Source: JACDAN01 sp963827705
GTDB taxonomy: Bacteria > Actinomycetota > Thermoleophilia > Gaiellales > Gaiellaceae
Direction of reading: 5' to 3'
Length of the DNA stretch: 64,000 bases
Assembly (NCBI GenBank): GCA_963827705.1
Contig: CAWHBN010000013.1
Coordinates: 310,001 to 374,000 of the forward strand
The translations under genes were made by a program, and so were the position numbers. The notes beneath the pieces are model-generated. The model was not told where the DNA came from, did no database searches, and saw nothing but the letters and a program-made list of their open reading frames with translations. Below are positions 33,770 to 43,132 of the stretch, piece by piece; the first letter of the stretch is position 1; every line of letters starts with the position of its first letter.

Positions 33770-36298
33770 GTGCATCTTCGCGCCATCCGCATCCGCGGCT
33801 TCAAGTCCTTCCCGGAGCCGGTCGAGGTTCGCCTCGAGCCCGGCGTCGCCGTGGTCGTCGGGCCGAACGGGTCCGGGAAGTCCAATGTCGCAGACGCGCT
33901 GCTCTGGGCGTCGGGGAGCCTCAGCCCCAATGAGCTCCGCGCCGAAAAGCCCGACGACGTGCTGTTCTCGGGTTCGGGAGCCGGCCAGCCGGCGCCCTAC
34001 TGCCAGGTGGAGCTCGTGCTCGACAACGCGGACGACACGCTGGCCGCCCTGCCCGCGGAAGTCTCCGTCATGCGTCGCCTGCACCGGGGCGGCGAGGGGC
34101 AGTACCTGATCAACGGGACCGCCGTTCGGCGCACCGACCTCGTGGAGCTGCTGGCGGACGTCGGCCTCGGCGGCGCAGCGGGCTCGGTCATCTCGCAGGG
34201 CAAGGTCGAGCAGATCCTCGCGTCGAAGCCCGAGGAGCGGCGAGCGCTCGTGGAGGAGGCGGCAGGTCTCGGGAAGTTCAAGCGGCGCCGCCACCGCGCG
34301 GAGCTGAAGCTCGCGCGGGTCGGGCAGGACGTCGCGCGGGCGCGGGACATCGAGGCAGAGGTGAAGAAAAGGCTGCGACCGCTCGCGCTCCAGGCGAGCG
34401 CAGCGCAGCGGGCGGAGAAGCTCGGAGGAGAGATCGCCTCGCTCGAGGCGGCACTCGCAACTCTCGACCTGGCCGGCATCGACGAGCGGATCGGCGAGGC
34501 GTCGGAGCGGCGGGCGGCGGCCGACCATGCGAAGCGGCGAACGGAGTCCAAGCTCGAGGCGCTGCTCGCCGAGCGGCACCGCGCGGAGGAGGAACTGGCG
34601 GACGCCGCCGGCAAGCGCGAGGCGGCGACGGCCGCGCTCTACCGGCTCAAGAGCGCGGGCGAGCGGTTGGAGCTGCGGCGCGAGAGCGCGTCTGCGCTCG
34701 TCGAGTCGCTGCGTCACGCCGCGACGAGGCCGCGGCTTCCGACGGGCCCGTCGTCGGCTGAGCTGCGCCGCCTGAAGCTGCGGGAGGAGGCGGGGCTCGC
34801 GCGCGAGCGTCTGGCCGCGCTCGAGCGGACGCTCGCCGAGCGCGAAGGCGTTCCGCCGGCAGCCCGCGCGCTCGCCGAAGCAGGCCACGAGCTCCTCCTC
34901 TCCAAGCTGGAGGTCGCTCCTGGAGACGAGCGTGCAGTCGTCGCAGCACTGCGGGGCCGCGGCGCCGCCGTGGTGGCGCCTGACGAGCAGACGGCCCTTC
35001 GGCTCGTCGACGAAGCCCGGGCCGGCGGCCTCGGGAGCCTCAACGTGGTCGTCGACGAAACCGTCCACGAATTCGTCGTCGTCGAGCGCGACGAGCTCCT
35101 GCGGCAGTCGACCCTTGCCGTCACCCGCGACGGGATCGGCTACGACCCGGCGACGCGGGAGGTGTGGTTCCTCGGCGAGGCCGCGGAAGCGGTGCTGCTG
35201 GAGCTCGAGGCTCGCCGCCGCGCGGTCGCCGCAGAGATCGAGGAGCTCGAGCGGCAGGCAGACGCTGTCGTGGACGAGCCCGCCGAGCGGACGGCGCTCG
35301 ACGACGGTCGCTACCGCCCGCACATCGCGGCCGCGGAGCGCCTGGAGCGCGCGCTCGCGGCAGCCGGATCCGCAAGCGACCGGTGGGAGCCGACGCTTCG
35401 CGCGCGCGCCGACGCGGGGACCACCCGGACGGCCGAGCTCGCGGACGAACTGCGTCGGCTGGGGGGCGCGGAAGCCGAGATTCGCCGCGAGGCAGGCGAG
35501 GCCGCAACGGCTGCCGGCGCGATCGACGTCGAGCTCGCCCGGCTCCAGGCCGAGCAGGAGGAGGCTCAGCGGCGACTCGAGGCTGCGGGCGCGGAGCCGG
35601 CAGAGGGCGACGACCGCGAAGCGATCGCCGAGAGGCTCGAGCGCCTAGGCCGTCGACGCGAGGAGCTCGGGCGCGTCAATCCGCTCGCCGCCGAGGAGTA
35701 CGAGCGCGAGAAGGAATCGCTGGCGGAGCTGACCGCGCAGCGAGAGGATCTCGAGCGCAGCCTCGACGAGCTCGCCGGGCTGAGGGACGACCTCGACCGC
35801 ACCGTCGAGCGCCGTTTCGCCGAGACCTTCGATGCCGTCAGCGAGCACTTCGAGGAGGTCGCGTCGACGCTCTTCCCGGGAGGCCACGGTCGGCTCAGGC
35901 TGACCGGCGAGAGCCAGGGCGACGAGGAGGAGGCGGCGCCGGGAATCGAGGTCGAGCTTCGCCCCGCCGGCAAGCGTGTGACGCGGCTTTCGCTCCTTTC
36001 GGGCGGCGAGAAGGCACTCGGCGCGATCTCGTTCCTCTTCGCGCTCTTCCTCGCCCGGCCGTGCCCGTTCTACCTCCTCGACGAGGTCGAAGCGGCGCTC
36101 GACGACGCGAACATCGGCCGCTTCGTCGAGCTGCTGCGGCGCTTCTCCGGCCGCGCGCAGTTCATCGTCATCACCCACCAGAAGAAGACGATGGAGGCGG
36201 CGGACGTGCTCTACGGCGTGACGATGGGCGGCGACGGCGTCTCGCAGGTCGTCTCCCGACGCCTGCCGCGCGAGGCCGGCGCCTCAGCCGCCGCGTAG
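33770..36298 (+). CDS. smc: Chromosome segregation ATPase SMC, short-armed form
   Basis: SMC dimers organise and segregate the chromosome. The N-terminal head (1-165; FKSFPEPVEV, GPNGSGKSNVADALLW, ISQGKVEQIL) and C-terminal head (about 715-842; LSLLSGGEKALGAISFLFALF, FYLLDEVEAALDDAN) are complete. A hinge-like domain lies at about 360-465. The protein is only 842 residues, against about 1150-1200 in typical bacterial SMC, because each coiled-coil arm is about 190-250 residues long. The frame is uninterrupted. It follows rnc and precedes ftsY, the usual neighbours. Confidence 0.92.
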   Translation: MHLRAIRIRGFKSFPEPVEVRLEPGVAVVVGPNGSGKSNVADALLWASGSLSPNELRAEKPDDVLFSGSGAGQPAPYCQVELVLDNADDTLAALPAEVSVMRRLHRGGEGQYLINGTAVRRTDLVELLADVGLGGAAGSVISQGKVEQILASKPEERRALVEEAAGLGKFKRRRHRAELKLARVGQDVARARDIEAEVKKRLRPLALQASAAQRAEKLGGEIASLEAALATLDLAGIDERIGEASERRAAADHAKRRTESKLEALLAERHRAEEELADAAGKREAATAALYRLKSAGERLELRRESASALVESLRHAATRPRLPTGPSSAELRRLKLREEAGLARERLAALERTLAEREGVPPAARALAEAGHELLLSKLEVAPGDERAVVAALRGRGAAVVAPDEQTALRLVDEARAGGLGSLNVVVDETVHEFVVVERDELLRQSTLAVTRDGIGYDPATREVWFLGEAAEAVLLELEARRRAVAAEIEELERQADAVVDEPAERTALDDGRYRPHIAAAERLERALAAAGSASDRWEPTLRARADAGTTRTAELADELRRLGGAEAEIRREAGEAATAAGAIDVELARLQAEQEEAQRRLEAAGAEPAEGDDREAIAERLERLGRRREELGRVNPLAAEEYEREKESLAELTAQREDLERSLDELAGLRDDLDRTVERRFAETFDAVSEHFEEVASTLFPGGHGRLRLTGESQGDEEEAAPGIEVELRPAGKRVTRLSLLSGGEKALGAISFLFALFLARPCPFYLLDEVEAALDDANIGRFVELLRRFSGRAQFIVITHQKKTMEAADVLYGVTMGGDGVSQVVSRRLPREAGASAAA

Positions 36299-36306
36299 CC
36301 CGGGCG

Positions 36307-36699
36307 TCAGGACAGGCGCTCCACCAGCTCGACGGGGTTGTCGTCCGGATCGGCCACCCAGGCGACACGGAGAGTGCCGTCGAGCCAGTCGTGCGGCGCC
36401 GACAGGGCTCGGGCTCCGGCATCAACGAGGTCGGCAAAGGCTGCATCGACGTCGTCGGTCCAGAGCGCGATCTCCATGCCGCGGCCCGGCTGATCGAGGT
36501 CGAGCTCCAGGCCGTGGTCGGCGGCTGCGGAGGCGGCGGAGGCGATCCCGAGCTTGAACCCGTCCACCTCGAGCTCCACGTGGATCGGAGTCCCCTCACG
36601 CGGAGTTCGGAACGTCTCGCGGAAGCCGGCGCGCCGGTAGAACTCGACCGCCTGAAGGACGTCCAGCGAGTAGATGTTGACCTGCGGCGTCGAGAACAC
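36307..36699 (-). CDS. VOC family protein
   Basis: A 130-residue glyoxalase-fold protein (NIYSLDVLQAVEFYRRAGFRETFRTP; IHVELEVDGFKLGIAS; VAWVADPDDNPVELVERL). The last block is the usual metal-ligand segment. Substrate unknown. It is read towards smc and is divergent from ftsY; GTG 36699 is supported by TAGCCT 7 bases upstream. Confidence 0.8.
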   Translation of the reverse strand: MFSTPQVNIYSLDVLQAVEFYRRAGFRETFRTPREGTPIHVELEVDGFKLGIASAASAAADHGLELDLDQPGRGMEIALWTDDVDAAFADLVDAGARALSAPHDWLDGTLRVAWVADPDDNPVELVERLS

Positions 36700-36706
36700 G
36701 CGCCTG

Positions 36707-36716
36707 AGGCTAGCCT
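36707..36716. promoter_or_regulatory. Palindromic bidirectional -10 element AGGCTAGCCT
   Basis: A 10-base perfect palindrome gives TAGCCT on both strands: 36711-36716 on plus, 6 bases before ftsY ATG 36723, and 36707-36712 on minus, 7 bases before the VOC GTG at 36699. One element may thus direct both divergent leaderless transcripts. Confidence 0.5.
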
Positions 36717-36722
36717 GCCGCG

Positions 36723-37671
36723 ATGACCAGGAGCTGGGGCGAGTTTCTCGGCGACACCGAGACGAGCGACGAGACTGCTGGACGAGCAGTCCGGCTTCCT
36801 CTCGCGCCTGCGCGACTCGCTGGGGAAGAGCCGCCGGGCGCTGACCGAGCAGATCGCGGCGGCGGCGTTCGACCCGGGCGACGACGAGGCATGGGAGCGG
36901 CTCGAGGAGGCGCTGATCGCGGCCGACGTCGGAGTCCCGACCACGGCCGAGCTGGTCCAGCGGCTCGAGGCGCGCGAGGTCGCCGGGGAGCTGGGTGCCG
37001 CGCTCAGCGACGAGGCCACGGAGCTCCTGGGCGGCCCGCCGCGCCTGGACCTGAGCGCCGAGCCGACGGTGATCCTCGTCGTCGGCGTCAACGGCACCGG
37101 GAAGACGACGACGATCGGCAAGCTGGCGCAGAAGCTCCGCGAGCACGATCACTCTGTCCTCCTGGCCGCCGCAGACACCTTCCGCGCCGCGGCCGAGGAG
37201 CAGCTCGAGATCTGGGCGGGCCGCGCAGGCGCGGACTTCGTCGGCTCCGAGCGCGGGGGAGACCCCGCGGCGGTCGCCTACGACGCGATCGAGGCTGCGA
37301 CTGCTCGCGGCCGCGGCGTCGTGATCGTCGACACCGCCGGGCGGCTGCACACCCAGACGAACCTGATGGAGGAGCTCGCGAAGGTCCGCAGGGTGATCGA
37401 GCGGCGTCTGCCGGGCGCGCCGCACGAGACCCTGCTCGTCGTCGATGCGACCACAGGCCAGAACGGCCTCCAGCAGGCGCGACTCTTCGGCGAGGCCGTG
37501 GATGTGACCGGTGTCGCCCTGACCAAGCTGGATGGCTCGGCGAAGGGCGGTGTCGCGCTCGCGATCGCCCACGAGCTCGGTCTCCCGGTCAAGCTCGTGG
37601 GCGTCGGCGAAGGGCTCGACGACCTCAGGCCGTTCGACGCCCGCGACTACGCGAACGCCTTGTTGACGTGA
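36723..37671 (+). CDS. ftsY: Signal recognition particle receptor FtsY (N-terminal frameshift)
   Basis: The SRP receptor GTPase that docks ribosome-SRP complexes at the membrane. GTPase motifs are VGVNGTGKTTTIGKLAQKL, DTFRAAAEEQL, DTAGRLHTQTNLMEEL, TKLDGSAKGG and GVGEGLDDLRPF. The opening MTRSWGEFLGDTETSDE is in one frame from ATG 36723; the rest (SGFLSRLRDSLGKSRRALTEQI onward) is in another. A shift at about 36765-36785 is needed, most likely a base error; a CTG at 36772 would be the only alternative start. The acidic A domain is almost absent. Confidence 0.88.
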
Positions 37672-37698
37672 TGGGGACAGGATTCATCCTGTCCCCAT
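37671..37698. terminator. Perfect inverted repeat between convergent ftsY and dodecin genes
   Basis: Twelve-base arms (ATGGGGACAGGA and its complement) around the loop TTCA, overlapping the ftsY stop. It may serve as a bidirectional terminator, although no T-run follows. The GGGGACAG core also resembles palindromes of REP-type elements. Confidence 0.5.
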
Positions 37699-37709
37699 GA
37701 CCTCGTGCT

Positions 37710-37916
37710 CTAGCGCTCCACCGCGAACGCGATGTTGACGGTCGTGCGGTACATGCTGATCTTGTCGTTCTCGACGAGCGCGCTCATCGAGATGACGTCG
37801 GCGCCGGAGATCCCGCGTAGCGTCTTCGACGCCTCCTGAACGGCGACGTCGGCCGCCTTGGCGAAGCTCTCCGGCGACTGGCCGATGACGGTGATGACCT
37901 TTGCGATCTCTGCCAT
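37710..37916 (-). CDS. Dodecin
   Basis: A 68-residue dodecin, which forms hollow dodecamers that store flavin or coenzyme A. Sequence: KVITVIGQSPESFAKAADVAVQEASKTLRGISGADVISMSALVENDKISMYRTTVNIAFAVER, matching the family's single helix and three strands; the usual flavin-stacking Trp position appears to be substituted. AAGGAGA precedes the ATG. It is the last gene of a minus-strand group containing three small paralogous genes. Confidence 0.88.
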   Translation of the reverse strand: MAEIAKVITVIGQSPESFAKAADVAVQEASKTLRGISGADVISMSALVENDKISMYRTTVNIAFAVER

Positions 37917-37927
37917 ATGCTCTCTCC

Positions 37928-38059
37928 TTATCGATCGATTCCGAGCACGACCTTGTAGTCGTGAAGTGGGTTCTCCCACCTCGCGTACATCTCAATCACG
38001 TGCAGCCGCACGAACCCATCGCCATCGGGCGCCGCGCTGATCCGGATCTTGAACTTCAG
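37928..38059 (-). CDS. Small NPLHDY-motif protein, copy A
   Basis: 43 residues with apparent CTG start overlapping the stop of copy B as CTGA: (M)KFKIRISAAPDGDGF, then LHVIEMYARWENPLHDYKVVLGIDR. It is the shortest of three neighbouring genes that share the ending NP(L/I)HDY(K/I)V. Its frame is intact. It ends 11 bases before the dodecin ATG. No known function; co-expression with dodecin is likely from spacing. Confidence 0.45.
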   Translation of the reverse strand: MKFKIRISAAPDGDGFVRLHVIEMYARWENPLHDYKVVLGIDR

Positions 38060-38272
38060 AAATTGACCTTGTAATCGTGAAGAGGGTTCTCTCGAGCCCA
38101 TGGACCTCGATCGACTTGATTACCCTCGTCTCACACACCGGGACCCTGTGTCGGCTGAGCGCTTCGTTCACTGCCTCCTTGAACTCACGCCGGAAGCCAT
38201 TCTCGAACAGCTCGGGATCGGTCGGGGGATCCTCCACGGTCCTTGCTCAGTGCCGCCTTCGTAGTCGTCCAT
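38056..38272 (-). pseudogene. Small NPLHDY-motif protein, copy B (frameshifted)
   Basis: ATG 38272 follows AAAGGAGG by five bases. The conserved body DPPTDPELFENGFRREFKEAVNEALSRHRVPVCETRVIKSIEVH is in a second frame from about 38237, and the ending WARENPLHDYKVNF is in a third, stopping at TGA 38056-38058. Two single-base shifts restore a protein of about 70 residues. It is either decayed or affected by assembly errors. Confidence 0.4.
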
Positions 38273-38310
38273 CTCCGCCTCCTTTGTGGTAGCCGTTTGC
38301 GCCGAAGCGC

Positions 38311-38527
38311 TTAGACGTCGGTATCCAAGACCACGATGTAGTCGTGAATCGGGTTGTGGACCTGCACGTACATCTCCGACGACCCTCAGGCGCACCGGCT
38401 TGTCGGGCTCCGGCGCTCCGTGTTCGGCCTTGTAGTTGTCAACCGCCGCCTCTGGCTGCGCGGCTCGAAAGCCCGCCTCCGGATCTGTCCGAGATGCGTG
38501 AAACTCCCTCGACTCGGGGCATCCCAT
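38311..38527 (-). pseudogene. Small NPIHDY-motif protein, copy C (frameshifted)
   Basis: The frame from ATG 38527 reads DPEAGFRAAQPEAAVDNYKAEHGAPEPDKPVRLRVV. One base change of frame at about 38380-38386 continues as EMYVQVHNPIHDYIVVLDTDV to a TAA at 38311. The repaired product would be about 72 residues and is clearly a paralogue of copies A and B. Confidence 0.4.
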
Positions 38528-38558
38528 CCTCCTCTCTGACTGCGTCGCTCGTTCGATC

Positions 38559-41514
38559 CTACGACGGAAGCGCGCGGGCGGCGAGGCGCGCGACCGCCGC
38601 GACATTGCCCTTGCGCTCGTACTCAGCGACCGCGCGGGCGCGGGCCTCGCTGTCTCCTGTGACCTGCCACAGGCCGAGGAGAGCTCGCGCCTTGAGATCA
38701 GGTGAATCGGTCTGCTCGGCCAGCTGCACAGCCTGGCGGGCGAGGTCTGGCTCATGGGCGGCCTTGGCTCGCGCCAGACGCCACATCACCTGCGTCGCGA
38801 CGTCCTCTTCAGCGACATGGTCGCGGCTCACCTGCGCGTAGTACAGGGCTTCGGCGTCGTCGCCCTCTGATGCAAGGGCGTCCGCGAAGATATGCGGCCA
38901 TGGTGGACCCCACGCTGGTGATGCCCATCTCCTGCAGCTCGCCGAATGCCCAGCGCAAGATCGCAATCGCCTCCTGCGGTCGACCTGCGAGCGCCTCGAT
39001 GTCCGCGGAGACGAACGCCCGAGCCGCGATGCGGAAACGCTGACCGAACTGCTCGTCGAGCGCGCGGGCCTTCGCTTGAAGTAAACGGGCCTGCTCCAGA
39101 TCGCCGCGCATGGCGCTGAGACCCGCGATCGCGCCGGTGATCGATGCGCTCAGCGACCTGTCGTCAGGTCTCTCGGCGAGCAGCTCTTCGCACCGCGCGC
39201 GATCGCCTCGTCAGACCGGCGTCGGACCGTAGTAGAGGGCCTGGACGAGTTGGGCTGCGAGCGTGGCGAACTCACCCGCATCGCCCGCGCTTGCGGGCGT
39301 GCTCGAGCGCGCGTTCGAGGTTCTCCGCCCGCGGGCCCCAACGGCAGGCGTTGCACATGCACCTCGCTCTTCAGCCACCACGCCTTCGCGAGGCCGAGGT
39401 CGTCGTCGAGCTCCTCGAGGAGCGGGATGATCTGCGTCGGCGACGCGCGACGATCTCCTCGACGGAGCCCTCGGGTGTGGTGAAGGCGCGGAAGAACTCG
39501 CGCTCGATCAGCGTGCGGAGCTCCAGGCGCCGGTCGCCCGCCGCTCGGGCCGACTCGAGCGCCTCGTCGAGGAACGCGCTCGGCCCGCGTGAAGTCGCCC
39601 GTGCGCATGAGCGCGCCACCGAGGATCGGAAGGATCTCCCGTCGCTGCTCGTTGCGAATCGGGCAGGAGCGCTGCCGCCCGGGTGAGGAGGGTGACGGCG
39701 GCCGGGAGGTCGCCGCGCCCGATTGCCCGGCGCCCGGCGCGTGCAAGCCGCTCGCCGGCCTGAGCCGCGAGCGAGTCGTCGGCCGCGCCGAGCTCCTGCC
39801 GGTAACGAAACGCCTGCTCCAGGTGGTAGCCGATGATCTCGTCCAGCTCTCCCGCCGACCGTGCGAGCCAGTCCGCGTACCGCTCGTGGAGCTCGGCTCG
39901 GCTGGCCTTCGCGACGCCGAGGTAGGCCGCGTCGCGGATCAGGATGTGGCGGAAGCGGAAGCCGTCGTCGCCGGGAATCAGCGAGCGGTCCGGCTCGATG
40001 AGGTCCCGGCGGACCAGCGAGAGGAGCATCGAGCCCACGGCCTGATCTCCGGAGAGGGAGTTGACGGCACCGGCGGTGAACTCGCGCCCGATCACGGCTG
40101 CCTGCTCCAGAACGGCGCGCTCCTCCTCCGCCAGCCGGTCGAGGCGCGCCGCGAGCAGCGCGTGGATCGTGGGTGGGATCGCCTCTTCCGGAGACCCCTC
40201 GACCGCAAGCGCGAGCATCTGCTCGACGAACAGCGGATTGCCCTCCGCGCCGGCGAGGATCCGCTCCCGCTCGCTCTCGTCGACCTCCGCCCCGAGTGCC
40301 TCGACGAGGCGCTCCGAATCGTCCCCGGAGAGCGGCTCGAGCGCAACGACGAGCGAGCTGGTCGTGTTCCAGGTCGGCCGGTGCTCCAGCAGCTCGGGCC
40401 GCGCGAGGCCGAGGACGAGAACCGGTGCGTCGGTCGTCCAACCGACGAGGTACTCGAGGAGGTCGAGGAACGTCGGCTCGGCCCACTGGAGCTCGTCGAT
40501 CCCGAGGATGATCGGGCGCTCTCGCGCCATGTGCTCGAGAAACCGGCGGACGGCCCAGAACGTCTCCTCGCCGCCGGGCGGCGCCTCCTCGGAGCCGACG
40601 GCGCCCGCGAGCCTGTTTGCGATCCGGTCCGCGTCCTCCGCGCCCTCGAGGAACTGCGCGATCCCCTCCTGGGTCAGGCTCCCTGTCGCGGACAGGACGA
40701 TCCCGCGCAGCGGCCAGTACGTGATCCCCTCGCCGTATTCGAGACAGCGCCCCACGAGCGTCGTCGCACGGCCGCGGGTGGCCGAGAAGACCTCATTGCC
40801 GAGCCGGGACTTCCCGATGCCCGCCGGGCCGACGATGGTCGCCAGGCGGCACCGACGTTCGCGGTCGGCCGCGTCCAGCTCGGTCTCGAGCGCCGCCAGC
40901 TCGTCTTCGCGCCCGACCATCGGTGTGTCGAGCCTCCGTGGGAAAGGCGGCGCGCCCTCGACGACGCCGAGCAGGCGCCAGGCGCGGACGGGCTCGGCCT
41001 TGCCCTTGAGCTCCAGCGGGTCCATCGGCTCCACGAGCACCGCGTTCGAGACGAGCCTGTAGGTCGAGTCACCGAGCAGGATCTCGCCGGAGCGGGCTGC
41101 GGCCTCGAGCCGCTGCGCGGTCGCTACGGCAGCGCCGGTGGCGAACGACTGCCGGTCGGTCGGATCCCCGGCGACGACCTCGCCGGTATTGACCCCGGTC
41201 CGAATCGCGAGCCGTACGCCGTGCGTTTCCTCCAGGTCCTGGTTCAGGCCGCCGAGCGCGGTGCGCAGGTCCACGGCGGCGCGTACAGCGCGCAGCGCGT
41301 CATCGTCGTGGACGGTCGGGATGCCGAACACGGCCATGGCCGCGTCGCCGATGAACTTCTCCACGGTGCCGCCGTGCCGCTCGAGCTCGCGGCGGACGAC
41401 GGCGTAGTACTGCTCCATCACCTTCCGCATCACCTCGGGGTCGAGCGCCTCGCCGAGCGGCGTGAAGTTCGCGATGTCGGAGAAGACCACGGTGACCGTC
41501 TTCCGGGCAGCCAT
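38559..41514 (-). pseudogene. Class III adenylate/guanylate cyclase - AAA ATPase - TPR protein, C-terminal half broken
   Basis: From ATG 41514 an intact frame of about 610 residues encodes a class III cyclase catalytic domain (about 1-165; VVFSDIANFTPLGEALDP, GGTVEKFIGDAAMAVFG, RTGVNTGEVVAGD) and an AAA_16 ATPase (about 190-600; VGREDELAALE, VGPAGIGKSRL, ILGIDELQWAE). The TPR region below about 39680 is recognisable (REILPILGGALMRTGDFTRAE, ELDDDLGLAKAWWLKSEVHVQRL, ADALASEGDDAEALYYAQVSRDHVAEEDVATQVMWRLARAKA) but needs six or more frame changes to reach the stop at 38559. This is a decayed gene or a badly assembled stretch. Confidence 0.75.
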
Positions 41515-41520
41515 GGACAG

Positions 41521-41526
41521 ACTCTA
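41521..41526 (-). promoter_or_regulatory. -10 box TAGAGT for the cyclase gene (minus strand)
   Basis: Ends 6 bases before ATG 41514. Confidence 0.5.
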
Positions 41527-41547
41527 TGGGGCTAATCCGGCTGTCTC

Positions 41548-41553
41548 TAGACT
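41548..41553 (+). promoter_or_regulatory. -10 box TAGACT for ffh
   Basis: Ends 9 bases before ATG 41563. Confidence 0.5.
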
Positions 41554-41562
41554 GTTCCGCCG

Positions 41563-42888
41563 ATGTTCGACACCCTCGGAGACAAGCTCAACGCCGCCCT
41601 CGGCCCGCTTCGGAGCCGCGGAAAGCTCGACGAAGAGGTGATTTCGCGCTCGATGCGCGAGATCCGTCTGGCGCTGCTCGAGGCCGACGTCAACTTCCGT
41701 GTCGTCAAGGACTTCGTGGCGCGCGTCAAGGAGCGCGCGCTCGGGCAGGACGTCGCCCGCAGCCTCACTCCCGGCCAGCAGGTCGTGAAGATCGTCCACG
41801 AGGAGCTGACGGCGCTGATGGGCACCGGGGATTCCAAGCTCGTGTTCGCGAGCAAGGGGCCGACCGTGATCCTGCTCGCCGGCCTTCAGGGCTCGGGCAA
41901 GACGACCGCCGCGGCCAAGCTGGCGCTGCTGCTCCGCAAGGAGGACCGCGCCCCGGCGCTCGTCGCCGCCGACCTCCAGCGTCCGGCCGCCGTCGAGCAG
42001 CTACAGCAGCTCGGCCGCCAGATCCAGATTCCCGTCTTCACGGGGACGGAGCCGGTCGAGGCCGCAAAGGTGGGGATCCAGCAGGCGAGCGCGCAGGGTC
42101 GGGACGTCGTGATCGTCGACACCGCCGGTCGTCTCCAGATCGACGAGGACCTGATGGCGGAGCTCGGCAGGATCAAAGATGCCGTCAAGCCGACGAACGT
42201 CCTGCTCGTGCTCGACGCCATGACGGGCCAGGAGGCCGTGTCGGTCGCGGAGGCGTTCCAGGAGGAAGTCTCGTTCGACGGCGTCGTGCTCACGAAGCTC
42301 GACGGCGACGCACGCGGCGGTGCCGCCCTCTCCGTCAAGGCCGTCACCGGCAAGCCGGTGAAGCTCGCGTCGGTCGGCGAGAAGCTCGACCAGCTCGAGT
42401 ACTTCTATCCCGACCGCATGGCCTCGCGGATCCTCGGGATGGGCGACGTCATGACCCTGATCGAGAAGGCCGAGGAGGCCGCCTCCGAGGAGGATCACGC
42501 GGCGATGGAGGCGCGCATGCGCGCCGGCGAGTTCAGCTTCGACGACTTCCTCACGAGCTTTCGGATGATGCGGAAGATGGGCCCGCTCAAGGGCGTCCTC
42601 GGCATGGTCCCGGGCCTCGGGAAGCAGCTCAAGGGGCTCGACGTCGACGAGGCAGAGCTCTCCCGCGTGGAGGCGATCGTCCTCTCGATGACGCCGCAGG
42701 AGCGCCGGATGCCGCACCTGATCGACGGGTCGCGGCGCAAGCGGATCGCGGCGGGGAGCGGCACCGACATCCAGCAGGTGAACAAGCTGCTCTCGGCGCG
42801 GAAGCAGATGCAGAAGATGATGAAGCAGATGGGGAAGGGCAAGATGCCGGGGCTCCCACCGGAGCTGATGAAGGCACAACGGAGGTGA
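41563..42888 (+). CDS. ffh: Signal recognition particle protein Ffh
   Basis: The SRP54 GTPase that binds signal sequences and delivers ribosomes to FtsY. 441 residues: N domain, G domain (LAGLQGSGKTTAAAKLA, DLQRPAAVEQL, VDTAGRLQIDEDLM, TKLDGDARGGAALS) and methionine-rich M domain (FRMMRKMGPL...MQKMMKQMGKGKMPGLPPELM). First gene of the ffh-rpsP-khpA-rimM-trmD-lepB-rplS cluster. Confidence 0.97.
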   Translation: MFDTLGDKLNAALGPLRSRGKLDEEVISRSMREIRLALLEADVNFRVVKDFVARVKERALGQDVARSLTPGQQVVKIVHEELTALMGTGDSKLVFASKGPTVILLAGLQGSGKTTAAAKLALLLRKEDRAPALVAADLQRPAAVEQLQQLGRQIQIPVFTGTEPVEAAKVGIQQASAQGRDVVIVDTAGRLQIDEDLMAELGRIKDAVKPTNVLLVLDAMTGQEAVSVAEAFQEEVSFDGVVLTKLDGDARGGAALSVKAVTGKPVKLASVGEKLDQLEYFYPDRMASRILGMGDVMTLIEKAEEAASEEDHAAMEARMRAGEFSFDDFLTSFRMMRKMGPLKGVLGMVPGLGKQLKGLDVDEAELSRVEAIVLSMTPQERRMPHLIDGSRRKRIAAGSGTDIQQVNKLLSARKQMQKMMKQMGKGKMPGLPPELMKAQRR

Positions 42889-42889
42889 A

Positions 42890-43132
42890 ATGGCAGTTCG
42901 CATGAGATTGACGCGGGTCGGTTCGAAGAAGAACCCGATCTACCGCGTGGTGGTGGCCGACCAGCGCTCTCCGCGGGACGGCAGGTTCATCGAGATCGTC
43001 GGGCGCTACAACCCGCAGACCGACCCGTCGACGATCGAGTTCGACGAGGAGAAGGTCCGCGAGTGGCTCGGCAAGGGCGCCCAGCCGTCGAACACGGTCT
43101 CGCGCCTGCTCAAGGCCAAGAACATTGGCTGA
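42890..43132 (+). CDS. rpsP: 30S ribosomal protein S16
   Basis: 80 residues, MAVRMRLTRVGSKKNPIYRVVVADQRSPRDGRFIEIVGRYNP as in the S16 family. It starts 1 base after the ffh stop and overlaps khpA by 8 bases. Confidence 0.96.
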   Translation: MAVRMRLTRVGSKKNPIYRVVVADQRSPRDGRFIEIVGRYNPQTDPSTIEFDEEKVREWLGKGAQPSNTVSRLLKAKNIG

